This document shows, in pieces, positions 41,255-48,129 of a stretch of DNA of 58,883 nucleotides. Position numbers and translations under genes: made by a program. The DNA comes from Methylobacterium frigidaeris (GTDB lineage Bacteria > Pseudomonadota > Alphaproteobacteria > Rhizobiales > Beijerinckiaceae): NCBI RefSeq assembly GCF_022179185.1, contig NZ_BPQJ01000012.1, forward strand, positions 136,559 through 195,441, written 5' to 3'. The notes under the pieces were generated by a model. That model ran no database searches and was not told the origin of the DNA. It saw only the letters and a list, made by a program, of their open reading frames with translations. How positions within the stretch are numbered: the first letter of the stretch is position 1; every line of letters starts with the position of its first letter.

Positions 41255-41530
41255 GGACGCCATCCTTGTCGGGGCCGGGCTGGCCCCGGGCTGCGCCAGG
41301 CTCTCCGGCATCCCAGAGGCTCCCCGCTCGCCTTCATGGGCGTGGAGGAATTGCGAGGAAGGCCGACCAGCTCGTGCCGCGTGCCGCTGGGACCACTGGC
41401 GGCGCAGCGTCCTCGAACGGCGTCGCCACGGCCAGCGCACCGCCGGCCCGCGCGGGGCGAGATCCCCGCATGCCGACGATGCACGTACAGGCACGGTGCC
41501 GGACCGTCAGCGCCCGGGCCCAGAACATGC
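41255..41530 (+). pseudogene. Possible decayed flavoprotein disulfide reductase fragment
   Basis: Within a gene-free stretch (41016-41945) one plus frame reads SDAILVGAGLA, like the FAD-binding start of mercuric reductase or glutathione reductase relatives. Another frame further on reads NGVATASAPPARAG and MHVQARCRTVSARAQNM, vaguely like the helices that follow the redox-active Cys pair in that family. At least two frameshifts would be needed and the CxxxxC motif itself is not visible. This is a weak call. The rest of the 930-base stretch shows nothing I recognise. Confidence 0.25.
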
Positions 41531-41910
41531 GGATGGGCGGGACCAATCGGCGCGGCGGGACCGCCTCGCCTGCGTGGCGGTCGCCGTGGGCGGCCCCCGG
41601 GTCTCGCGCCGTCGGCCCCGGCCTTGATGCGCAACGGACGCAGGCCGCAGTGCGCCCGTCACCTTGCGCCGCGGACTCGCCCACGGCAGTCCGCTTCTCA
41701 TGTGTGCGGGACCGCCGGTTAGGAAAAGCTTCACGGGATGAGCCGCGGCACTGATCTCCGGGAGCTGCTATCGGCATGCCGCCTGGGCGCGTGCGCCCCG
41801 CCATCACCGACGCCTCTCGCATCTGTTGCACGGTTGCGACACCCTCCCGCCATCATCGGAAACCCTGCCTGCGCGTCCACGGCCCTGTGGTGCCTGATAC
41901 CCCGACCAGG

Positions 41911-41948
41911 CATATTCGGGAGCCACGACCACCAAGCCCCCGAATATG
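41911..41948. promoter_or_regulatory. Inverted repeat overlapping a start codon
   Basis: CATATTCGGG at 41911-41920 and its exact complement CCCGAATATG at 41939-41948 enclose 18 bases. The right arm ends with the ATG of the putative nuclease gene. It could be an operator for autorepression or an RNA hairpin that hides the start. No separate ribosome binding site is visible in the loop. Confidence 0.55.
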
Positions 41949-43238
41949 ACGAACGTGAACGACGCCTGGATCGTCAATCTCATCCGGCACTGGCGCGAGG
42001 ACCCAGGCGCCTCCTACAGAACGTGGTTCCTGTGGGAGGAGCGCATCAAGAACTTCCGCTCGATCCGGCGCGGCATCCAGGCGGTCATAGACGAGATCCG
42101 GTCCGACACCTTCGGCAACGCCTACCGCGGCTCCTCGCTGGAGACCATCGTCTCCTCCATCGCCGAGCAGCGCCAGGTGTTCAAGGGCGCCGACCATGCC
42201 TTCCTCTGGAAGCCCAAGCTTCGCATCCCTGACATCTACGAGGATCGGGCCAACCAGCTGGCCTTTGGGCGCTTCCTCGACGCCTGCCTTTGCTGCAACG
42301 CCGAGGCGCAGGTCCTGGCGGCCATCCGAACGCTCGACCAGTCGCGCATTAAAGGGCTTGGCCCGGCCGCGGCGAACCTGCTGTACTTCCTGCATCCGAC
42401 CGTGGCCTCCCCGTTCAACACCGCCATCGTCAAGGGCTTCAACGCGCTCATGGGCGCCAACGTGAAGCTCGGCAGGTGGGACGAGTACCTCGCGATGCGC
42501 CAAGGCATCCTTGCCCTCAACGCCGCCCACCGGACGCTCCTGTCGAACGACCTCGGCGCCGTAGCCGGCTTCCTGTTCGACGTCGGGTCGGGGCGCTACC
42601 CGCTTCCCGAGCGGGATGCCACCGGGGCGCTGGAGCGATGGCGGGAGGATCTCGAACGCGTGCGGGCGGAGGCGGCCGGCGCCGCCTCGAAGGCGGCCCA
42701 GGCCGCAAGCGAGGCCGACCATACCCACACCGAGATCCAGGGCTGGCTCCGGGACCTCGGGCTCGCGCTCGGTTTCGACGTCTGGGTCGCCTCGAATGAC
42801 GGGGGCCGTCCTTACGCAGGCGGCAGGCTGTCCGACGGCTGCCTCGACCGGTTACCCGAACGGCTCACCGCCAACGGAACGGCCGAAACGGTCCGGCTCA
42901 TCGACGTGATCTGGCTCGAAAAGGCGAGCGGGGACGTGGCGGCGGCCTTCGAGGTCGAGCATACGACGAGCATATACTCCGGGATCGTGCGGATGCTCGA
43001 CTTGGCGCTCGGCGTCGAGGGCGGGACGGCCCGCAACCTCTTCCTCGTCGCGCCCGACAACAGGGAGGAGGACGTCCGGGCGCAGTTCGCCAGACCTGCC
43101 TTCTCGCGTGTGAGCGAGCTGGATCTTCGTTACCTGCCGTACAGCGAGCTGCGGGGGCATCGCGAGACCATCGCGCGCTTCGGAACCGGCCTCAAGGGAG
43201 TGCTGGCCATCGCACGGCCGGTCGGCGCGCCCAGGTGA
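41946..43238 (+). CDS. Putative nuclease, restriction-endonuclease-like
   Basis: The 430-residue protein has two parts. The N-terminal 220 residues are helical and include IKGLGPAAANLLYFLHP (about 135-151), a helix-hairpin-helix-like DNA-binding pattern. A coiled Ala/Glu linker (about 230-258) leads to a C-terminal domain with DVIWLEK (Asp320) and AAFEVEHTTSIYSG (Glu336, Glu338), arranged like a PD-(D/E)xK nuclease core, and NLFLVAPDNREEDV as a following strand. I recall similar C-terminal sequences in proteins annotated as type II restriction enzymes. No methyltransferase is adjacent. Function is tentative. The start codon is buried in an inverted repeat, suggesting tight control. Confidence 0.6.
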   Translation: MTNVNDAWIVNLIRHWREDPGASYRTWFLWEERIKNFRSIRRGIQAVIDEIRSDTFGNAYRGSSLETIVSSIAEQRQVFKGADHAFLWKPKLRIPDIYEDRANQLAFGRFLDACLCCNAEAQVLAAIRTLDQSRIKGLGPAAANLLYFLHPTVASPFNTAIVKGFNALMGANVKLGRWDEYLAMRQGILALNAAHRTLLSNDLGAVAGFLFDVGSGRYPLPERDATGALERWREDLERVRAEAAGAASKAAQAASEADHTHTEIQGWLRDLGLALGFDVWVASNDGGRPYAGGRLSDGCLDRLPERLTANGTAETVRLIDVIWLEKASGDVAAAFEVEHTTSIYSGIVRMLDLALGVEGGTARNLFLVAPDNREEDVRAQFARPAFSRVSELDLRYLPYSELRGHRETIARFGTGLKGVLAIARPVGAPR

Positions 43239-43524
43239 TGTCCAGGCCGCGCGGCCCCTCTCTCCGGCCTAGTGAGACATCACGAGCGTTCGTGCCGGCC
43301 GCGCCGGCCAAAGCCGACTCGGGCACCCCGTCCCCTCGACGACGCTGACTTACGCTTGGCCCCGGCTGCTTCGTAAGGCGCATCCGGGCAAATCGCGGGG
43401 GATGCGGACAACTACCGCCTTGGGCCGGTGGCCAGCTTTCCGCGGTCAACCTGATCGGGCATCCACCCCGGTGGTCGACGCCGTCAGCACCCCGCCGCGA
43501 CGAAGGGCCCACTCGGGAGTGGGA

Positions 43525-43541
43525 TATACCCCGAGGGGGTT
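43525..43541. promoter_or_regulatory. CsoR-type palindrome, distal copy
   Basis: TATACCCCGAGGGGGTT contains ACCCC-GA-GGGGGT, an imperfect version of the sites at 39776 and 43718. It is 256 bases upstream of the RTX start. Confidence 0.45.
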
Positions 43542-43717
43542 CGGGACACGTATTCCGAACACCTGCCCGTTTCCTGGAACCAGGTGTCAAGGCGTCCGGA
43601 GCGGCGGGACCGTGGCAATCCGTTCCGACGCGGAGCGCACGGCGGGGCCTGCGTCAAACCGCCCCGCGCCGCGGTAGGGATGAAACAGCTTCGCGGGCGG
43701 GGTGTTGGAAGCCTGCC

Positions 43718-43732
43718 TACCCCGATGGGGTA
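43718..43732. promoter_or_regulatory. CsoR/RcnR-type operator upstream of second RTX gene
   Basis: TACCCC-GAT-GGGGTA is a perfect palindrome with the same arms and 3-base spacer as the site at 39776-39790, differing only in one spacer base. It lies 64 bases before the ATG at 43797. Confidence 0.65.
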
Positions 43733-43796
43733 TAGGCGGATGCGCAACCCGGGCGGGTTGGCTTCCGATTCTTGGCTCATCGGCAGGAGACCCCTC

Positions 43797-45224
43797 ATGT
43801 CGCATCGCTCGCACCACCAAGTCCCTGCGAACGACCACAACGTTCAGGAGGACTTCGGCGACTACCGATTGCTCATCGGAGAGCGAGATCCCGACGCCTA
43901 CCCCGGCACCGGCCGGATGGACATCGCCTTCGGCCGAGGCGGGAGCGACTATCTCGCCGGCCGAGGCCAAGACGATGACCTGCAGGGCGGCAAGGGCAAC
44001 GACGTCCTCCTGGGGGGCGCCGGCATGGACCACCTCGACGGCGGCAAGGGAAACGACGTCCTGATCGGCGGCGGGGCCGCGGACGCATTGCGTGGCGCCG
44101 AAGGGAACGACTATCTCAACGAGGGCGTCGGACACGGCGATCTTGAGGGCGGTCCCGGCAACGACATCCTGACAGGCGGTCCGGGAGGCGATGCCTTCGT
44201 CATCTCGCCCGACAGCGGCAACGACGTCATCACCGACTTCTCCGCCGGTCCCGGCATCCTGGACCACCTCGCGGTACGGGACCTCGCGCCCGAGGACCTC
44301 AGGTTCCAAGACACTTCCGCCGGTGTGAAGATCAGCTGGGACGTGACCGGGGGCGAGGGCTCGGTCCTGCTGGCGGGCGTCCGGAAGACGGACCTCGCGC
44401 AGGACGATTTCATGTTCACGGACGACAGGATGCTCATTCAGCCGACGAGCGCGGACGCGGACCACGTCACCGCCTTGAGCTACGCGAAGGACGAGGGCTT
44501 CAACCTCGGCGCCCCGAACCCGGGGAGTGACACCGGTTCCGCAAACACGTTCCGCTTCGACGAGTTCAACGTAAGGGAAGGCTCCAGCCAAGCCGATACA
44601 TTCCAAGGCACCGGCGAGCGGGACTACTACTTTGGCCTAGGCGGGAACGACCTGCTGTTCGGGGCTGCCGGGGACGACGATCTACGCGGCGATGCCGGCG
44701 ACGACGTCCTCGACGGCGGTGCGGGCCAGGACGACCTCAGGGGCGGCGCCGGCTCGGACCGGTTGTACGGCGGCGATCAGGCCGACAACCTCATGGGCGA
44801 GGACGGCAACGACAAGCTCTACGCCGGCGCCGGCCACGACATGCTCGACGGCGGCAAGGGGAACGACGAGCTGAACGGCGGCGACGGCGCCGACGCCTTC
44901 ATCGTGGGACCCGATACCGGGAACGACGTCGTCACCGGCGGCTTCGACGCCGGCCCGGGCGCCTTCGACCATATCGCGTTCCGGGACATCCTGCCGAGCC
45001 AAGTCACCGTTGCCGACGGGGTCTCGGCGCACGACGATGGGCACACCGGCCTCCTGGTCAGCTGGCAGACGGACCAGGGCAACGGGTCGATCTTCCTTGA
45101 AGGCCTGACGAAGAGCCAGATGGCCCAGGACGATTTCATGTTCAACGCGGACGACGGACGGGCAGGCGCCTTCGTGAACGACCCGGCCATCACGTCGGTC
45201 GGCTCCCAGCTCATCTTTCAATAG
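43797..45224 (+). CDS. RTX calcium-binding protein with two duplicated modules
   Basis: The 475-residue protein starts with a short His-rich segment (SHRSHHQVPANDHN) and has no signal peptide. It is built of two similar modules. Each has a run of GGxGxDxux calcium-binding repeats (about 45-120 and about 275-365) followed by a conserved block: DAFVISPDSGNDVITDFSAG ending LAQDDFMF in the first, DAFIVGPDTGNDVVTGGFDAG ending MAQDDFMF in the second. Such proteins leave by type I secretion and fold on meeting calcium. The ATG at 43797 has AGGAG eight bases upstream. Two CsoR-type palindromes upstream suggest metal-controlled expression, which is unusual for this family. Confidence 0.82.
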   Translation: MSHRSHHQVPANDHNVQEDFGDYRLLIGERDPDAYPGTGRMDIAFGRGGSDYLAGRGQDDDLQGGKGNDVLLGGAGMDHLDGGKGNDVLIGGGAADALRGAEGNDYLNEGVGHGDLEGGPGNDILTGGPGGDAFVISPDSGNDVITDFSAGPGILDHLAVRDLAPEDLRFQDTSAGVKISWDVTGGEGSVLLAGVRKTDLAQDDFMFTDDRMLIQPTSADADHVTALSYAKDEGFNLGAPNPGSDTGSANTFRFDEFNVREGSSQADTFQGTGERDYYFGLGGNDLLFGAAGDDDLRGDAGDDVLDGGAGQDDLRGGAGSDRLYGGDQADNLMGEDGNDKLYAGAGHDMLDGGKGNDELNGGDGADAFIVGPDTGNDVVTGGFDAGPGAFDHIAFRDILPSQVTVADGVSAHDDGHTGLLVSWQTDQGNGSIFLEGLTKSQMAQDDFMFNADDGRAGAFVNDPAITSVGSQLIFQ

Positions 45225-45648
45225 CCGGCGATACCTGCGGCTGGCGAGCCTCACCTGCCACGGTGTCTGAGGCAGGATGGTGCCCGCGGCACGGCCGCGA
45301 GCGCCCGACCACTTCCCCGAGCCGCCGGACCGTGCGTTCCCACGCCGGCCTGGATCCCCGGACCACCCCGTAGCAGGGCCGCCACGATGAGCCGCATCGA
45401 GAGTTCGTCCACCCCCGGGGGTGCCGAGGTCGGGGAGGAGGGGGGAAGGCCCGCTCCGCGGGGCCGAAGCCGCGCTTCCCGCGGTCGGTCTGCTCAGCGC
45501 CTTCGCCAACCTCCTCCGCCTGTCGACGACCATGCGGGGCGGGCGTTCGCGGAGGATTGACGCCGTCGACATGCGGGCCACGTCGCCTAGGCGTCCCAGG
45601 CCACGGAGGGGCCCTGCCTCGGGTGGGGGCGGTCAGCAGGAGAAGGGA
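45225..45648. other. Leader region of the complex-I-like operon
   Basis: These 424 bases hold no recognisable gene. They must contain the promoter for the seven-gene operon unless it is read through from the RTX gene. A GC palindrome at 45410-45423 is listed separately. Confidence 0.5.
45410..45423. promoter_or_regulatory. GC palindrome upstream of the complex-I-like operon
   Basis: CACCCCCGGGGGTG is a perfect 14-base palindrome. It has the C-tract/G-tract arms of the CsoR-type sites but lacks the flanking TA and spacer, so a common regulator is only a suggestion. It lies about 225 bases before nuoA. Confidence 0.35.
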
Positions 45649-45993
45649 ATGGAGCGGATGCCGGCGCAAAGCCCAGTCCTGGGTGATTTCGGGTTCGTGG
45701 CCCTCGTGCTGCTCATGGCCATGGGCCTTGCGCTGCTGGCCGTGGCCGCGTTCGCGCGCGCGCCAACGCGGACCGTCCGCGCTCCCCCCGCGTGGGCGCA
45801 GTTCCGCTTCGGTTACGCGGTCTACGCGCTGATCTTCCTCGCCTTCGACATGGAGATGATCTTCATGTACCCGTGGGCGGTCGTCTTCGCCGACATCGGC
45901 ATGAGCGCCTTCCTCGACATGCTGGTCTTCATCGCGCTCCTGTCGGCTGGCATCGCCTACGCCTGGGGCATGGGCGGGCTGCGATGGGAGTAG
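45649..45993 (+). CDS. nuoA: Complex I-like membrane subunit NuoA
   Basis: The 114-residue protein has three membrane helices, as in NuoA (ND3). The conserved segment FGYAVYALIFLAFDMEMIFMYPW keeps the Asp and Glu (FDMEM) typical of the second helix; it is quoted here only as FDMEMIFMYPW for matching. The end GGLRWE also fits. In complex I, NuoA surrounds the quinone cavity beside NuoH. A strong AGGAGAAGGG site precedes the ATG at 45649. It is the first gene of a seven-gene operon and overlaps nuoH by ten bases. Confidence 0.85.
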   Translation: MERMPAQSPVLGDFGFVALVLLMAMGLALLAVAAFARAPTRTVRAPPAWAQFRFGYAVYALIFLAFDMEMIFMYPWAVVFADIGMSAFLDMLVFIALLSAGIAYAWGMGGLRWE

Positions 45994-46886
45994 CGGCGGC
46001 CTTGGCGGTCCTGGGCGCCCTGCTCGGGGGGGCTGCCCTGACGCTCGCGGTCGAGCACGCGTTCGTTCGCATCGACCGGGAGGCCGGCCCGGCGCGGCAC
46101 ACCGAGCTGCGGCACAACCTCCAACTGCCCAACGCCGACCGATGGCTGCTGCCGGCCGGTCCGGTCGTGGCGCTCGCGGGCGTCGCGCTCGCCATGGTCG
46201 TGCTGCCCCTCGGCCCCGGGTTGATCGGGAGGGACCTCGGCATCGGCCTCTTCTACGTCATCGTCGTCGTGGATTTCGTGGTGCTGGGCCTGGCTCTCGC
46301 CGGCTGGGGCGCGAATACCCCCGAGGGGGTCGAGGCATGCTACCGCATCGTCGCCCAGCTCGTGGCGTACGTCGTGCCGCTCGGGCTCGCCTACGTCGGC
46401 GTGATCATGATGGCCCGTTCGTTGTCGACCGTGGCGGTGGTCGACGCGCAGCGCGGCCTCTGGTTCGTCGTCCTGCAGCCCTTGGGCTTCCTGCTCTACG
46501 TCGTCACCGGGCTGATGCAGTCGTATCGCGCCCCGTTCCTGGAGCCGTTCGCGGCCTCGCTGGGCGGCGGCGTGCTCGGTGTCGCTGGCGGCTGGTCCGC
46601 GCTCGTCTGGCGGGTAGCGCTCGCCGGCGTGCTCCTGGTCGTCGCCGCGGTCGGGGCGGTGCTCTATCTGGGAGGTCCCTCGGGTCCCTGGCTCCCGGGA
46701 TGGGCCTGGATGCTCGCGAAGACGTACGGCCTGATGGCGCTGATGCTCGGGCTCGGGCGCCTCGTTCGCCCGCTCTCGACGGCGGAGACGCTGGCCCTCT
46801 CCTGGAAGATCCTGATCCCGCTCGGCCTCGTCAACGTGCTCCTCGTCGGCGGCCTGATCCTCCTCGGGGTGGGGCCCGGCGCATGA
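45984..46886 (+). CDS. nuoH: Divergent complex I-like membrane subunit NuoH
   Basis: The 300-residue protein has about eight membrane helices and matches NuoH (ND1) in VPLGLAYVGVIMMARSLS, WFVVLQPLGFLLYVVTGL and the RAPF motif. It is 25-45 residues shorter than usual. The first loop, normally bearing the GPNRVGP and GLLQ-ADG signature, is replaced by REAGPARHTELRHNLQLPNA. The acidic loop that normally reads RAPFDLPEAESELVAG is RAPFLEPFAASLGGGV, losing most of its carboxylates. Both loops form the quinone tunnel and couple to proton pumping. The protein therefore probably does not bind quinone in the standard way. Confidence 0.8.
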   Translation: MGVAAALAVLGALLGGAALTLAVEHAFVRIDREAGPARHTELRHNLQLPNADRWLLPAGPVVALAGVALAMVVLPLGPGLIGRDLGIGLFYVIVVVDFVVLGLALAGWGANTPEGVEACYRIVAQLVAYVVPLGLAYVGVIMMARSLSTVAVVDAQRGLWFVVLQPLGFLLYVVTGLMQSYRAPFLEPFAASLGGGVLGVAGGWSALVWRVALAGVLLVVAAVGAVLYLGGPSGPWLPGWAWMLAKTYGLMALMLGLGRLVRPLSTAETLALSWKILIPLGLVNVLLVGGLILLGVGPGA

Positions 46887-47821
46887 TGGCCGCCTTCGAT
46901 ATCCTTGCCTTCGGGGCCTGCTCCTTCGTCGCCGTCGCCGGCGCGCTCGGCATGGCGACGACGATGAGTATGTTCCGCTCCGGCATCTTCCTGATGGCCT
47001 CGTTCATCGGCGTCGCCGGCCTGTTCATCCTGCTGTCGGCCGACCTGATCGGGCTGCTCCAGGTCATGATGTACATCGGGGGCTTCCTCGTCATGATCCT
47101 GTTCATGGTGCTGGTCATGCACGATCCCGGCGGGGCGATGATGGCCGGCATGGAGCTGTCCCCGCTGGAGCGCTGGTTCAGCAAGGGCCTGGTGCCGCGC
47201 GACGAGGCCACAAGCGCGGGACAGGACGACCCTGCGAGCGGCGAGGGCCGCAGCCACGCCGGGAACCGGCACGAGGGCCATGCCATGCCGCACGGCGAGG
47301 GACGGCACGGCCACGCGCGCGACCACGGGGGTGGTGCCATGCCACACGGCGCCCACGGCGGACATGCGGAGCACCGGCACGCAGACCACCAGCACGGGGA
47401 TGGCGGCCACGGCGGAATGGACATGTCCATGGTGACGCCCGTGCGCCCCCTCGCGGCCTGGCTCGCAGCCGCCGCCGGGGTCGTCCTAGTGGGCATGCTG
47501 TTCCTGCGGCCGGCTTGGCCCGTGACCGACGCGGTACCGGATCCCGACTCGGCCCGGCGGGTCGGCAACCTTCTCATGGACAAGTACATGGTCGCTTTCG
47601 AGGGCGCAGGCTTCCTGATCCTGATCGGCATCTTCGGCGCCGTGCTGCTTGCCCGGCCCTCGACCCACCCGGACGACCCCTCGCGCGCCGCAAAGGCCGC
47701 CGTCGACGCGAAGCCGGAGGCCATCCGGGACGACCGATTGGCTCCGCTCGCGGAAGCGGGCGGCGCGCCCGAACCGGAGCACCACGGGAGCCACCACGGA
47801 CACGAGGACCACGTCGGATGA
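46883..47821 (+). CDS. nuoJ: Complex I-like subunit NuoJ with a large His-rich insertion
   Basis: The 312-residue protein is about 110-150 residues longer than usual NuoJ (ND6). The first three helices are normal, including LLQVMMYIGGFLVMILFM, where the conserved Tyr-x-Gly lies in the pi-bulge helix. Residues about 124-180 are inserted before the fourth helix and contain 15 His in roughly 54 residues, with Met and Gly (RHGHARDHGG, HAEHRHADHQHGDGGHGG). The last 15 residues add six more His (EHHGSHHGHEDH). The pattern resembles metal-binding His-rich tails of copper, nickel or zinc proteins. The start overlaps the nuoH stop (ATGA). Confidence 0.85.
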   Translation: MMAAFDILAFGACSFVAVAGALGMATTMSMFRSGIFLMASFIGVAGLFILLSADLIGLLQVMMYIGGFLVMILFMVLVMHDPGGAMMAGMELSPLERWFSKGLVPRDEATSAGQDDPASGEGRSHAGNRHEGHAMPHGEGRHGHARDHGGGAMPHGAHGGHAEHRHADHQHGDGGHGGMDMSMVTPVRPLAAWLAAAAGVVLVGMLFLRPAWPVTDAVPDPDSARRVGNLLMDKYMVAFEGAGFLILIGIFGAVLLARPSTHPDDPSRAAKAAVDAKPEAIRDDRLAPLAEAGGAPEPEHHGSHHGHEDHVG

Positions 47822-48129
47822 CCGTGCCGCTGACCGCCTATCTCGTCGTCGCCGCGCTCCTGTTCGCCATCGGCGTCTACACCGTCGTCGCCCAGCGCTC
47901 GGCGGTCATGGTCCTGATGGGGGTCGAGGTGCTCCTCAACGCCATCGGCCTGAACGTCGTCGCGTTCTGGCGCTTCACCGCGCCGACCGACTACTCCGCG
48001 CAGGTCCTCGCCATCCTGGTCGTCACCGTGGGGGCTATCGAGATGGCCATCGGTCTCGCCCTCGTACTGCTGCTCTACCGGCAGCGCCGGACCGTCGAGG
48101 TCGACGCCTACACCGACCTGAACGGATGA
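47818..48129 (+). CDS. nuoK: Complex I-like membrane subunit NuoK
   Basis: The 103-residue protein has three membrane helices and matches NuoK (ND4L). The helix VMVLMGVEVLLNAIGLNVVA keeps the conserved Glu of the pumping channel (VEVLLNA), and a second carboxylate is in GAIEMAIGLALV. Length is normal. Start and stop overlap both neighbours through ATGA. NuoK normally forms the link between NuoJ and the antiporter-like subunits. Confidence 0.9.
   Translation: MTVPLTAYLVVAALLFAIGVYTVVAQRSAVMVLMGVEVLLNAIGLNVVAFWRFTAPTDYSAQVLAILVVTVGAIEMAIGLALVLLLYRQRRTVEVDAYTDLNG

Larger units (their letters stand above)
43239..43796. other. Intergenic region with two CsoR-type palindromes
   Basis: The 558 bases between the nuclease and the second RTX gene hold no convincing gene. 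Two GC-box palindromes, listed separately, and an AGGAG ribosome binding site at 43784-43788 make it the probable control region of the RTX gene. Confidence 0.55.

Noticed and set aside
46317..46330. ACCCCC-GA-GGGGGT palindrome inside nuoH
   Set aside because: It encodes the Asn-Thr-Pro-Glu-Gly-Val segment and lies mid-gene; without flanking TA and promoter context I treat it as coincidence.
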